Positions 1-11,641 are shown, counted from the stretch's first letter. The stretch is 64,000 nt of DNA from Diphasiastrum complanatum (GCA_029204225.1 CM055097.1:36880976-36944975); one strand, 5' to 3'. Notes: generated by a model not told the origin, from the letters alone. Program-made: numbers and translations.

Positions 1-140
1 TAAGATCTGACAACTCACAAAATCATAGATATTGTTAAACCCGCTCTGATGCCATGTTGAAAATTGAAATGCAAGAAGAATTGCTCTGATACCATAAGTC
101 TAATAGGTTAAAGCTCTGATATGATAATGACAGTTCTCTA
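1..140 (-). mobile_element. Copia primer-binding-site cluster and LTR edge (remnant)
   Basis: The + strand carries GCTCTGATGCCA at 43-54, GCTCTGATACCA at 83-94 and a truncated GCTCTGAT at 113-120. The first two are the reverse complement (one with a single change) of TGGTATCAGAGC, the initiator-Met-tRNA primer site of plant Ty1/copia elements, so a minus-strand element would have its 5' LTR to the right. TGTTGAAAATTG at 55 could be an LTR edge. No coding domain lies nearby and the element is cut by the window start. Confidence 0.45.
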
Positions 141-928
141 ATCAGAGAGAGACAGATTTATGCTCGAAATAGACAAGGGTCAAAATAATCCTTGGGTCGA
201 AAATAGTTGTCAGGGTTGAAGTTATTCAGATTCGATTCGACCAATCGATCTAAGCCGAAGAGTGAAATAGTTCCAGGATCGAAATAGATTTCAATCCAAG
301 GCCGAAATAGATTTAGACTTTCTGAATTTGATCCTTTGTAAAAATTGTCTTATTTCGACTTCAATTTCGATCATGTTCGTTTATTTGTATGTCTTCAAAA
401 CTATAAGAAGTTTAAAAGGAAGAAAGAGAACAAATGTATAGGAAATTTCTAGATATGTTGTCAATCCACGGTATCTACGAGATGATAGGAGAAGCCATTA
501 TATTGTCACCCTGGGACAAGAAACACCCATTATCATACATAGTATGTTTCACAAAAATCTTAAAAGAATTAAAGTAAATCATCTTCAAATTTTTGTCAAT
601 GATTTCATCTATGAGGGCTATATATTTTCAAGATTCCACTTGTGCGGCCTAGTATTTGAAGTTTGAAAGTTACAACCAATGCAATTTGTAAAAAATAAGA
701 AGGCCTTATTATTATGCCCTACATAATGGTGGTCCCCAAACTGAATTTGGACCAGTGATGCATATAAAATTATGGTATTATGAATGGGCTAGGCAAGCTC
801 ATAGAGCCAATGTCTCCCTATGGAAGCTGAACATGTTGGAAAGGGCCAGTCTACAAAGCGTGTTGGGCCCATTCCATGATGTTGATAGCATTTGTAGTTT
901 ACATTTTATCCTTTTTATAATATCATAG
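141..928. other. Non-genic AT-rich stretch, probable LTR remainder
   Basis: No recognisable coding region. Between 160 and 330 a short motif of the type TCGAAATAG recurs (near 163, 212, 272 and 313), which gives the stretch a weakly repetitive look. It may be the body of the LTR whose primer site lies at 43-94, but no matching partner LTR was found in the window. Confidence 0.3.
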
Positions 929-1420
929 CACATTTTGATGTGATAAAATTGCAAGAGTGGTTAAAAATATCATAATGAGAGATGAGAGATTGCAAAATAG
1001 CCAGTCCATCTTGCATGTAGAATTCTTTGGGCATTTTACCACAATTATTGCTTTCACGCATGCATTATTTTTGGGCATATGTTGCCACATAAGCCAGGTG
1101 GCTTTTTGGCCTAATACTCATTCTAATTCTGAGTTTTCGCTTTTTCATTATATTCATTTTCTTCATGGGGACAACATTACAATGACATTTTAGCATGGTA
1201 AAATTTCAAGAGTAGCTGAAACTATCAGAATTCGAGATAGAAATTGCACAATGGACAATAAAGGCAGAATGTTGGCTCCACCATTCTGCATGTGGAATGA
1301 CAATTTTTATTGCAATGTTGCATGTGTCATAGATGTCATCATTGTGAGGCATATTTGTCACACAAGGTGTTTCTTGGCTAACGTGTGGCTCTTTGGCAAA
1401 ATATGTCGAAATTGCCCTAA
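929..1420. repeat. Diverged tandem duplication, about 250 bp per copy
   Basis: Two neighbouring segments follow the same order of motifs. Copy one (about 929-1178) has TGATAAAATTGCAAGAGTGG, then a 'ttgcatgtagaat' block, then 'ggcatatgttgccacat', then 'ggtggctttttggc'. Copy two (about 1185-1420) has GGTAAAATTTCAAGAGTAGC, 'ctgcatgtggaat', 'ggcatatttgtcacac' and 'gtgtggctctttggc'. The copies are well diverged, so the duplication is old. The short open frames inside are not convincing genes. Confidence 0.45.
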
Positions 1421-3000
1421 ACGTGCATTGAACTCCTTACATGAGAAACACTAGCCAAGCATCACAAATTTCTTGTCTACACCTAAGGTATACCAGCGTT
1501 CGTTAATGCATAAGTAGCTCTAGCATGGATCTAGATTTAGTTAGAGCAACCCACCCTTTTGTATGCTAAAAAATTTCTGGATAAAACATCTATGCTTGAA
1601 ATGAGCTTGATTTCATGAAAGTGAGAGGAGATCATGGTCTAAGGCCCTTCTAACATGGGTGGTAGGAAGGACCAAAGACTTGGGCCTATTCTATCGTAAA
1701 ATCTGTCTCGAAGATTTTCATTCGAATTGGTGTTTTTTTCCTTGCTTTCATGTTATGGAAAAGAAAATTGCATTCATGTTGTGGGGCATGAAAATGGAGA
1801 TATCTTGTACTATTACAATGGGCACATTTGCATATACATTCAAAATGAAGGTTTTCCAATTGGAGAACCTTCCAAATGGAAGGTTGAGCATAACAAAGTT
1901 GTCAAATGTAAGGTGATTTACCCAACATGGTCCAAGGTAATCATGATACACAATCAACTTATTTGTTGTAATAGATGCAAATAAGAGAAAGAGCTTCACA
2001 TTGTTGGTCTATTAGCACTTAAATAATGAAAACAAGTCATGCCACTCTAAAAGACATGAAATTTTCAAAGCCATTGCTATGTTGTTAAGACAGGAATAAT
2101 CTTGAAACAATTGAAGTTTGCTATTGCTTATACATGAACTAAGTTAGAATCCAAGGGAGTTGCATCTTAAGGAACCTACATGAGAATTAATAGGGAACCT
2201 AGGTTCATTGTAAACTTTCAAAGTGACCCATATTCAATGATCCAAATGTGAACTAGCTAGATATACTTAAGAAAGCTATACCTAGGTGAGCTATATGAGA
2301 GCAAGTGCAAAGACAAAGGGACAAAATTGAGAGGAGTGAAGGGAGTTTCCCCTTTGTGCAAACTTTGACTAGCTCATTATGAATAGACTATGCACAAAAG
2401 TGATACCCTACCCTAGTATCTTTAGGATGTCCCATCCCACCTTTGTAAAGTAGAAGCCTCCATCTTGCTCTCGCCTATTGCCCTCAATGAATATGTTGGT
2501 CCAGAGACAACTTTAGTGCAAGTTCCAACTTGCTAAGTCCTACAACCGTTAGTTGAGGTTGTTGTCATGTTGCAATTGATTACTAGAGGTTCAAAAAAAT
2601 GGACCAATTGTGATGACTCTTTAAAAGTTGCAACATAATGAAGCTACTACTAGGGACAAGACTCAAGTTTTTGTTTTTGCCTCTCAAACGGATATATCAA
2701 AGAGATGCCTTTGTATTTAAGAGTAGTTGAGTTGGACAGTAGTTATTGCTTGATGTAGGCTTGAATGTGTTTGCTATTGTATACGAATCATTGAATCCTT
2801 GTGTTCCACCTTGGCTTGACTTTCCACCAACCAACGTACGACGTGTGTATAATACATACTAAAAAATTAGGTGCAAAGTAAGTTGATGATGCAACCAAAA
2901 GGAAAAAAAGGGGGAGAAATTTATGGATGGTGAAACTTGGAACGACCATATTTTTCAAGGCAAGTTTTACCTTGCCCACATGAGGTTATTTCTAGCTAGT
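1421..3000. other. Intergenic, nothing recognisable
   Basis: AT-rich sequence with only short open frames on both strands, none of which resembles a known domain. No LTR ends, clear tandem repeat or tRNA-like box was seen. Confidence 0.4.
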
Positions 3001-3681
3001 TCTTGGCTGTGAATCGGGTGCCTCAGCTAACCAGTTCTTAACTAACTATGCAAGCAGAGGTTGAGACCGGAGTGCCAGGAACTAGCTCCCAAATTTGTCA
3101 CTAGTTGTGGCTGTGCATCCAAGAACCCCTTTTTCATGTGGCCACTACATTCAATAGATGTTTTATGAACCCCCCACCTACTTCTAGTCTCCACAGCACC
3201 GCCTACAAGGTTAGTACATACACAATTTAGGCAGTACATTCTCTGTAGTACATCCACCAGTCTTATTGGGCCGATCCTTCAAACCCCGCCGCCGTTGGAT
3301 CTAGTCAAAAGCATTCAGATTTTGCCACGTGTAAATCGTAGCCATTGAAAACCCTACAATTGGCAGGGTAGACACCTGGCTCGCATCCAATCGTGGAACA
3401 CATCTCTCCTTTGAAGCCCCGTGTCTCTCTTTCTGTCTCTTCTTTTCGCTTCTCTGTTCAGGAATCATCCATGCTCTCAGCCCTGCAATCAGTAGAAAGA
3501 GAGAGAGACCGAGAGAGAAAAGAGCATAGTAGTGTGATGAATGAGAAGCAAATACATTGATGAGGGTATTGAGGGAGTGTGATGAATGCGAGGTAGATAG
3601 ATTGATGATTATTGAGTATTATAGCAAAAAGTGTGACGGATTTGGAACAAAGCAGCAGCAGAAACGGTTTAATCTGCCAAA
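3001..3681 (+). promoter_or_regulatory. Putative promoter and 5' leader of the ERF gene
   Basis: The sequence directly upstream of the ERF start codon is less AT-rich than its surroundings. It holds CCACGTGTAA near 3324 (a G-box-like CACGTG core) and a GA-rich tract at about 3497-3523, a common feature of plant 5' leaders. I see no clear TATA box. The transcription start is not determined, and the assignment rests on position only. Confidence 0.3.
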
Positions 3682-4723
3682 ATGTGCCGAGGAATCACTC
3701 CAGCCAGCTCTAATGTAGGATCCGGCTTTGCATCCTCGTATTCGGCCCCTTTGCAGGAATGGATTACCAACTGGGAGCAGCAGGGGCCTCGCCGCTACCA
3801 AAATGCTGCCGCGAATCAGAGTTCTTCCATGCAGCATGCATATCCTGCAAAGCTGCGATGGGGCAGCAATTCCGAGGGCTATGCGCAGAGTTCTGTGGTG
3901 GGTTTTCAGGGATCAAGCCCAAGGTTTCAGTTTTCTGCTTCTGCTGGATCGGATTCTGAGGATTGGATCGCCGACTGGGAGGTGGAGGAACCCCCCTGCC
4001 TGGACTCTGTGGTGCAGGCTGCATGCAGTTTGGCTAAGTCTCCAACTAATCCATCTCTTTCTGCATCAAGTCTTCACAATTCTAGTCTAGAATCAAGCAT
4101 TTCTTCCCCATCAGCGGCCTCCACAGAGGATCTGATCCCCCAGTGGAGGCTTGAGGATGCTACCCCCTATCTAGACTCCGTCCTCCAGGATGATGTATGC
4201 ATTTCTGATATCCTAGAGTCCTGGTCTGCCTGGGAGGCCTCTGTTCATGCCAGCAGCCACCCCAGCCCTGATGTCCTTGGATGGGAGACCAATGCTCTCA
4301 ATAGCGCGACTGATGTGAAGGATCGCCTTAATAATATGGATATGGTTGATGAGACTAAGGGCTTTGGTCTTTATGACCCTAATATTGTGAATAATGGGCT
4401 TGGTTCTATGGACATGGTTGATGAAGCCAAGGATAATGGCACCGATACCGTAAAGGATGGCTTGAATAACGAGGACATGGTTGATGAGGGCAAAGGCTTT
4501 GAGATGGAAAAAGGGCTGACGAAAAAGGATGTCGGGCTGGGGAAGACAGAGGTCTGCCAAGAAGGGTTATTGCTACCTGGGCAAGATATTGTGGCTGATC
4601 AAATGGTTTGTGAAAACAAATGCAAAAATGACGGGCGTAAGTCGGAGAACAAAGGGGCTGATGTGGGCAAAACTGCTGGTTTTTCCATGGAGAAGCATAT
4701 GACAGGGGAGTCAAATAATTCTG
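3682..4723 (+). CDS. ERF gene exon 1: N-terminal repeat region
   Basis: This exon encodes residues 1-347 and one base of codon 348. The start is the first ATG of the frame and gives the Met-Cys terminus. Three related Trp-containing modules occur: [10 protein letters not shown] (about 26-35), [14 protein letters not shown] (about 93-106) and [15 protein letters not shown] (about 149-163); the last two continue into LDSV. Further on, three modules of the type [24 protein letters not shown] and [12 protein letters not shown] lie about 30 residues apart (roughly 215-275). The region is acidic and Ser/Asn-rich, consistent with an activation or interaction region. The open frame continues 25 codons past the donor to a stop at 4800, so intron retention would give a truncated product without the AP2 domain. 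Confidence 0.8.
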
Positions 4724-6241
4724 GTAAAATTTTCCCCTCCTCTTGTTTAAGTTGGTTTTTTCTCTTCTATGTTCTCATTTGTGGAGCTGATTGCCTTTGA
4801 ATCTGTGACCTTAAGAGAGGAAAGGAAGTTCTTACAATAACTTCTTTCAAAGTTATATGTTGAATGTTGAATGTTACGTGATGGGGCTGAATCCCTGACC
4901 TCTGGAGAGGTAAGGAGGCCCTCACCAACATGCCGCTTACTGTTCTAAGTTGTTTTCCCTTGCATGTGTCCCTTTATATGGCTGATTGGAGTCGAACCCC
5001 TGTCCTGCTGGACAGGTAAGGAGGCCTTCGCCAACATGTCACTTATTGTGGGGCTTCTGTTCTGTATAAAGATCTTTTTTTTTTAATAGAGGAATGGGGT
5101 TTCTATTGACCTTTCCACTGGGTTCACCTTTTTAAATGCACCGTCAGAACCTAGTGGAAATTTCACTGGAAAATCCATTCCCGAAGCATAAAGGATGGCA
5201 AGATCCTAAGAATCTCTTATTGGCCACACATGTTCTGTAATATGTTTTGAATTTTTTTTATAGCTGTAATTTGCTTCTAGAATTTTGCTATGAATTTCTG
5301 AACTCACTATATGCAGATCCTGTCACTTTCTTTGCTGACAATCTGATTGGCCTCTAAGAGAGTGTTTGAGAAAGAAAGTGGGCAGATTCGGTTCAGCTTC
5401 GGCCATACAGGGCAGTCATGACATCCTCCTTGTTGTTCGCTAAAGGAGTGGCAATCTTTGTAGAATATAAATATAAGGAACCTAAGAATGAATCCCACAA
5501 AGTTGCAAAAGTCACTTACATATGAATTAATGCCGTTTGCTAGGATGGATTAAAACATTGGTGGTTTTTGTGCCGTTATCAGGACACAAGATCGAAGGTA
5601 TGAGAAGCACAGCAGCATCCCTGGAGGCTGATCCTACACCTGCTACCAAATCTGATGGCAAGAAAAGGCATTTCCGAGGCGTGCGGCAACGGCCCTCAGG
5701 TAAATGGGCTGCAGAGATCCGAGATCCTCATCAAGGGGTTCGCTTATGGCTTGGATCATTTGACACTGCAGAAAAAGCTGCGCTTGCTTACGACAACGCC
5801 GCGAGGCGCATCAGGGGCAAGAAAGCCAAGCTCAATTTCTGCGACAAGGATTCAGAAGCCTCCGCTACAGCACAAGTGTGCAATGCCGGCACTAAATCCA
5901 AACATAAAGCACAATCCACAAACAAGCGGGCAAAGTCCTCTGGATTGGTTAAAATTGAAACATTTCATGCAGAAGATCAGAAATCCGAGACAGGGTTGCA
6001 GACGTTATCAGAAGATGAAATAAAAAAGCCGCCGTTGGCAGTCATAGCCAAGCTGGCCAACACTCCAGACTTCAAGGTTTTGCAAGAAAAATTGCTGCAA
6101 TACTTGCTTAATGGTCTGATGAAATTTACATCCCAGCCAGGTATATTTGAGAAGCTATCAATGGGCAGCAATTCAATGGAGGATCTCGACTTCAGCAATT
6201 TCGCACCTGCACTGGATCACATCTGGAGTTTTGATCAGTAA
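3682..6241 (+). CDS. AP2/ERF transcription factor, group VII-like, Met-Cys N-terminus (two exons)
   Basis: Exon 1 is 3682-4723 and exon 2 is 5583-6241 (stop TAA). The GT-AG intron 4724-5582 splits one Gly codon, and the frames join cleanly to 566 aa. The AP2 domain is at about residues 377-433 with [19 protein letters not shown] and WLG. Ala and Asp in WAAEIRD mark the ERF rather than the DREB class. The usual YRG and RPWGKW appear as FRG and RPSGKW. The protein begins MCRGI; group VII ERFs begin MCGGAI, exposing a Cys that feeds the oxygen-sensing N-degron pathway, and the tail DHIWSFDQ resembles the acidic W-S-F-D ending of that group. The single intron between N-terminal region and AP2 domain also fits. 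Residues 1-347 are low-complexity with two internal repeat families. Expected role: nuclear regulator binding GCC-box-type DNA. ERF identity is firm; group VII membership is inference. Confidence 0.88.
4724..5582 (+). repeat. ERF intron with three tRNA-like modules
   Basis: Three related segments lie about 95-100 bp apart inside the intron: about 4785-4845, 4880-4940 and 4977-5040. Each has a GGCTGAATCC or GATTGGAGTCGAACCCC type block, a short 'tggacaggtaaggaggcc'-like core and, in the last two, CC(T/C)(T/C)CGCCAACATG or its variant. Read on the minus strand, the third copy shows an A-box-like TTGGCGAAGGCC and a B-box-like GGGTTCGACTCC in the spacing typical of tRNA-derived sequences. They look like a diverged tandem array of a SINE head or tRNA-like element. 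No functional tRNA fold was found. Confidence 0.45.
5583..6241 (+). CDS. ERF gene exon 2: AP2 domain and C-terminus
   Basis: The exon begins after the acceptor CCGTTATCAG|GACAC and encodes residues 348-566. It contains the complete AP2 DNA-binding domain, followed by a Lys-rich stretch ([12 protein letters not shown], then KSKHKAQ and NKRAKSS) that may serve nuclear import, a mixed-charge linker, and a short acidic C-terminus ending in WSFDQ. The stop is TAA at 6239-6241. A further 400 bp downstream has no coding signal and presumably includes the 3' UTR. Confidence 0.85.
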
Positions 6242-9200
6242 AAGGATGCCAAAGCTAGCTAAATAATGGAAGTGCAGATCTGAACATCTTCATCATGATG
6301 ACGTCTCATCTGCACTGTCTTTGATTAGACCGCAACCTTTCTCAATGATTGATTGTTCTGTCTATCCTGTTTCTTGTTTGTTTTGACTTTCAGATTTTTG
6401 GATATAGTCATAGGACTAGTAGAACTTAGAAGGCTCGGGAACATGCACGAGTGTTTAGTATGTCTCTGAAATTGCAAAGACATGTATTTAAGTTCGCATG
6501 GTTTTATGTATTCTTTAATTTCATGATGTGGGTTGAAGCTGGTTATGTTAGTGGGAAGGAGAGACGTGGACTTCTTCAAGTGACAAATTTGATGATCCAA
6601 GTAATGCTTGAGCTTTCCTTTTTCCAACCTTGAAAAGTGAATTTCCTTTCTAAGATCACAAATAAATTCCTTTATTTTTTTCCCTTTGTTAGTAGCTTCA
6701 ACATCACAAGCTTAGTGATGTTGTATGGATGGGGATCAGAGGGTGGATCATCCTTGACCTCCTGTTCAATCTTAGCGACTGGTGATCCAATTATTGTTTT
6801 TTATGCTACCTAATGAAATTCAATGCTGTCTATGCTAGCCAGGTAGTCCCATTTTTGCTGTGTATTTGTGTTGCTGTGGGTGATATAACCTTGAGATTTT
6901 AAATGTAGGGAGAAGATGAATGACCCTTTCTCACATCATTTCAAAGACAGGATACACTGATTGCTTAAGGGAGATCAGAGACCAAAAGTACAACCTTGGA
7001 TAGTGTTTGATTTTGTGAAAAAAATCCTTCCATTGCTCGTGCATGGATGCACGCACGCCCACAACCATGTTACGTAACTTTTAGTATAGAGCAAAAGTTC
7101 ATAGTCACAAGTTCAGCTAATGTGAGAACACTTTGTTATGTTGTATATAAACCTAGACATAACATCTATATACATAACATGAGAATACTAAATGTGTCTT
7201 TGCATTTCTAAGTCTCTCCCTTTCTAGGTGTCCTTTGTACTTTATTGTATCTTGTCATTACATGTATGTATGTGTCAACATAAGCTTGTGCTCAAGGACA
7301 AAAATTTATAGGACCAACAAATTCTGTTGTTTGTTTATTGCCACTTACCAAGGAAGCTAATCAAATTGATTATCAAATGACTCCTATCTAAACTATTATT
7401 CAAATTGTCTTTGGTTGTTTATGTTTCTATGTATTTTCTATCGGCCTTTTTAAACAAAACCAAAGAAATCTATCGACCTAAGAAGCTTTGGCAAAATTAT
7501 GTAGCAAAGTATTTTCAGACTTTCTTTTTTTAGTTTTTGAAAGAATGTCATCCTTTTGCATGCAATTTTCATGAGAAGGTAAAAGATCGAGTACTAGCAC
7601 ACATTGGTAATTTTTTTGACTTATTGTTTTTCTTAGTCACACAAAATGGCGTCTTGAGCTGGCTTATTGAGACCCCCTTTTTATGTTTTACCTTTAGCTA
7701 TGAGTTTGCAAAGGACTTGATGTGGTGAAGTTACTCTAGAGTGATGTTCTTGAGACGTAACATAGCTCATGTAAACTTCTCAAGGACCTAAGTTGTGTCA
7801 TGAATCATAGGTTTCTATTGCAACTCTATTTTTATTTCATTAAATCGCTATGGAATATAAATTTTTTTTTTGCTCAGGTGGATATTTGCATGTTCTTAGT
7901 ACCACCATGGACTTGTAATTTACGTTTTTTTTTTAACATTCCTTACAATTGTCCACTTTCAATATGTCAAAACACACCTAATTCAAGTTCTCAATGGGAT
8001 GAGTTTTTGTTTTTATATAAACATCACATCCTCTCCTAAATAGTACCTAATAATTAAACATTCTAAATCTCAAACAATTATTTTGGCTCCATAGGTCGTC
8101 TTTATCCAACACCCTAGTATTGAAATTGTGACACTATTTATTATTAGAATGTCAAAACAAGTGGAACTTAAGTCCAAAGAATTAGGTTATCCCCTGTATG
8201 GAATCTCTACAACTCTAACACAAACATGTCATGTACAAGAACAATGACTAGTACGCTCACCCTTGTCTAATATTATGATAAGCTCAAGGGACTTAATTTA
8301 ACTCAAATAACATTCTAAAAGGAGGGAAATCTATTAATCGGCTCAACTATAGAGTGGTAATGTTCCTTTTTACACAATGACACTAAAAAAATGAGCATAC
8401 TATTATGTTTTTTGGTCAAAATAAATCATGTCTTGAACGTGGCTCTTTAAAGCCCTAGTTTTATGGCTTTAGTACTAAAATGGATATCATTTACGTAAAA
8501 AAAAAACCCTTGCAATCACTCCAGAGTGTGATGTTCTTGAGATATAGCATAGCTCAAACATAACTATACATGTGGTGCAATCTCAAATTGTTCACTTAAT
8601 ATAATTTCTACTAGGAGTTGATTAAGATTTGTATCTAAAACATTTATCTACTATAACTTAATAGTTACATTTCTAGCTATACGACTAAAAACATTATATC
8701 ATGAATTACAAGAAGTCAAATGGATGTAATCGAAGAGGAAATACATATAGTGCACTAAGTTGCTTTGAAGAAGGACAATAGGGCACTAGTTACTCTACTC
8801 ATCCTTCCACCAATGCAAACATCTCATTTATCCTTAAAAAAAACATGACTTGGATGTTGTTTTGAGAAGTTATGAAAAATGAAAAAAAAGATGTTGCATA
8901 CTATTAATTTGTTATAGAATGTTATAAGGTCATGATTTTAGTCTCTTCTAAGGCATTAGTTAAACCTTGTGATAGAAACATATATTCACATTGGTTTGCT
9001 ATGGTACTATTACCATTATATGGAACACTATTTTCATGCTTGGCCCACATAATTAAGTAGAATAAATATTTGTCTATTGTTGGGCTAGGCTTATTTTCTT
9101 TGCCTTGCTTCGAAGTCCCCTTAAACAACGTTGTCGCATTATTGCCATATGCAAGATCCCAAAACAATGAATGGAATGACTGACATGGTTTATGTCGTCA

Positions 9201-9639
9201 CCAACGGAAGATGAAAATATATGAGTTGAACATTGATGCTTGTTCTCTACAGAAGAGGCATATGCATGGAGAAAAATATATCAAAGGCTAATCTCCAAAT
9301 ATACATGGCAATATAGCAAGATACATAAATAGCTCCATTGATTATCCTTCCTTGACTAATTGTGATTTCTAAAAGTGTAGTAGCGGAAAAGGCTATCTTT
9401 TTAATCTAGAAATGTGAGAGGTACATATATGTGCAATAAAGCCCATCAAATATGAAGAAGAGCTATTCATCAAATATACCTACAATTGTCCTTTGCCAAG
9501 ATGTGTACGAAAGGCTTTGAGCCAAACAACATTGTTCAATATCAAATGGTAATATTTCGTGGAAATGAGAACTATAAGAAATATTCCTATAATCACGTTA
9601 AAAAATGGCACTTTTTGGCACATTTTGAAAAAATTGGAA
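6242..9639. other. 3' flank of the ERF gene and intergenic AT-rich DNA
   Basis: The first few hundred bases are the likely 3' UTR. Beyond about 6700 no gene is recognisable. A segment around 7725-7775 (GAGTGATGTTCTTGAGACG, then 'acatagctca') recurs in diverged form around 8520-8565 (GAGTGTGATGTTCTTGAGAT, 'gcatagctca'), so part of this stretch is an old duplication. The short open frames do not match any family I know. Confidence 0.35.
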
Positions 9640-9802
9640 GAGATGTCATTTTTTATGAAGGAAACTTTCCAAAAGTCTTTTCAAGTGGTGGTGTGGATGT
9701 TGGATCTAAAATTATTGATGTTGATAACATACAGATGTTGATGTTGAAGAGCCTACTTCAAATCAAAAGCCAAGGAGGACATCAAGGCAAAGGCAACAAC
9801 CT

Positions 9803-10445
9803 TTGAGGCTCACTTATGATGAAAAAGGTAAGCAAGTTGCTGGTGGTACAAACTATGCGTTCCTAACCTCTTTTGATGAACCTACATGTGTAGATGAAGC
9901 AAGACAAAAAGAGGAGTGGATCCAAGCAATGGATCTTGAGTATCAAGCTCTTATGAAGAATGACACATGGAACTTCCAAAGGACAAGAAGGCTATTGGAT
10001 GCAAGTGGATCTTCAAAGTGAAGACAAACCAAGATGGACAATCAACAACTACAAAGCAAGGTTGGTGGCAAAAGAATATGCACAAGAGTATGGAATTAAC
10101 TATGATGAGACCTTTGCACCTGTGGCAAAGATGGTAAGCATTCGGGTCATCAAATCTCTTGGAACATTGTTTGGATGGGATCTATTGCAATTGGATATCA
10201 CAAATGCATTTTTGAATGGTGATCTTGAGGAGGAGGTGTTTATGGAACAACCCGAGGGCTACATTTCACATGGCAAGCCTAATTATGTTTGTTTTCTACA
10301 AAATAGTTTGTATGGACTTAAGCAAGCACCAAGGAGTTGGTATGCTAAGCTTAACATCTTTCTACTTTCTCAAAATTTCAAGATGAGTGAGTATGATCAT
10401 TCACTTTACTATAGATTTGCTGGAAATGATGTTAACAAAAGCTAA
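9803..10445 (+). pseudogene. Copia reverse transcriptase fragment (broken)
   Basis: Two overlapping frames carry the start of the copia RT. The first has DEARQKEEWIQAMDLEYQAL (about 9893-9952). The second has NNYKARLVAKEYAQEYG, DETFAPVAKMVSIRVI, QLDITNAFLNGDLEEEV and SLYGLKQAPRSWYAKLN. A frame change near 10015 separates them. The frame ends just before the position of the catalytic Y-x-D-D motif, so the enzyme would be inactive. Confidence 0.8.
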
Positions 10446-10524
10446 GTTTAAAATACTTTATTTAATAGTTGTGCTCCATGGCACTTATTAACCTAAGGGC
10501 CAATGCGGGACTCACACACGTAGG

Positions 10525-11185
10525 ATGCCAACTGGTCGCCTATTTCTAATACTTTTGACTCTCTACTTTAGTTATGTAGTGTTTGAGATTATTGTAGAAG
10601 CCTCTTGCCATATTCTAGAATATTCCATGTCATACCCAGAATCAGACAACAGTAGATTAAGTCAGTTTATGCATGATCCTAGTGTGGAGCATTGGAAGTT
10701 AGGCAAGAAAGTATTGAGGTATATCTTGGATTCTATAGATTTTAGCATTGTTTATGGAGGACCATCACCTAACTTGTATGGATTTTCAGATTTGAACTTT
10801 GTTGGAGATCAAATGGATAGGAAATCCATAAGTGCACATGCTATTTTCATAGGTGATGGAGCTATCTCATGGATGTCGAAGAAACAAGCGACAATCTCAT
10901 TATCTTCTGATGAGATCGAGTACAAAGCCTTGACTTCATGCACAAAGGAGATGCTTTGGATCAAAATGATGGTAATGGATTTTCACTTGCTGGATTTTTC
11001 AGAGAGTCCAATTTTCTTTTGTGATACCTTTCAGCCCAAAGATTGGCAAGCAATCCTTTTTTTCATGCAGCAAGCATATTGAAGTGGCTTATCATTTTGT
11101 GAGTAAACAAGTCATGGCAAAGGAGGTGGAGCTTTAACATGTTCCTTCAAGGGAGTGTGTGGCTGATATCTTCACCAAAGCATTG
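10525..11185 (+). pseudogene. Copia RT end and RNase H fragment (broken)
   Basis: After about 90 bp of unrelated sequence, homology resumes with SRLSQFMHDPSVEHWKLGKK, typical of the end of copia RT, followed by the RNase H part with ISWMSKKQATISLSSDEIEY, where the usual S-x-E-A-E is altered to DEIE. A frame change after about 11040 leads to the out-of-frame remainder (a 'catattgaagtggc...' block to 'gcattggg' near 11187). Confidence 0.75.
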
Positions 11186-11200
11186 GGAAAAAAGTTAACA

Positions 11201-11641
11201 TTCTATGCGGAAATTCTGATCTAGTGGAGAGTGCAGATTAGAGATGCAATAACTGACTGATTGCCAACCATCGAAACCATAAACAGCATCCACAAGTAAC
11301 AGAGTGATGGAGGAGCTCACATCAAGCAAAGAGCTCACAAAGCAAAAGAAATCATTATTACAAAGAAAGTGATCATATACAAGCAAAGGTCCCCTTTGCA
11401 TGGGGATGCCACGTGGCATAGACCTAATAAATGCATTTAATTCACTGTTGGCCTCTACGTGGCATTTTAGGCTATATACAGGTGTAATCCCGTTATCGGC
11501 CCGGGCCCCCGGGCTGGCTTTTTAACTAAAGCCTACCAAATTGAAACAGTACATAACTGTAAACTACAATCACAGTTGAGCTTACTATTTCTAACTAAAA
11601 AGACTTTTATATAAAGCATACAACCTCAGTTGGAGTTCTAT
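11201..11641. mobile_element. About 430-bp insertion in the copia RNase H tail
   Basis: Compared with the intact relative, the old element is interrupted between GCATTGGG (near 11187) and TCTAAATCTATGC (near 11641). The direct repeat TTCTAT is present at 11201-11206 and 11636-11641 and could be a target duplication. The insert has no open frame, contains GCCACGTGGCA near 11409 and a GGGCCCCCGGGC-type GC block near 11502. Its class is unknown; it does not show TG...CA ends. Confidence 0.4.

Noticed and set aside
3764-4024. Minus-strand open frame opposite the ERF exon 1
   Set aside because: Shadow of the coding exon; no domain and no splice support.
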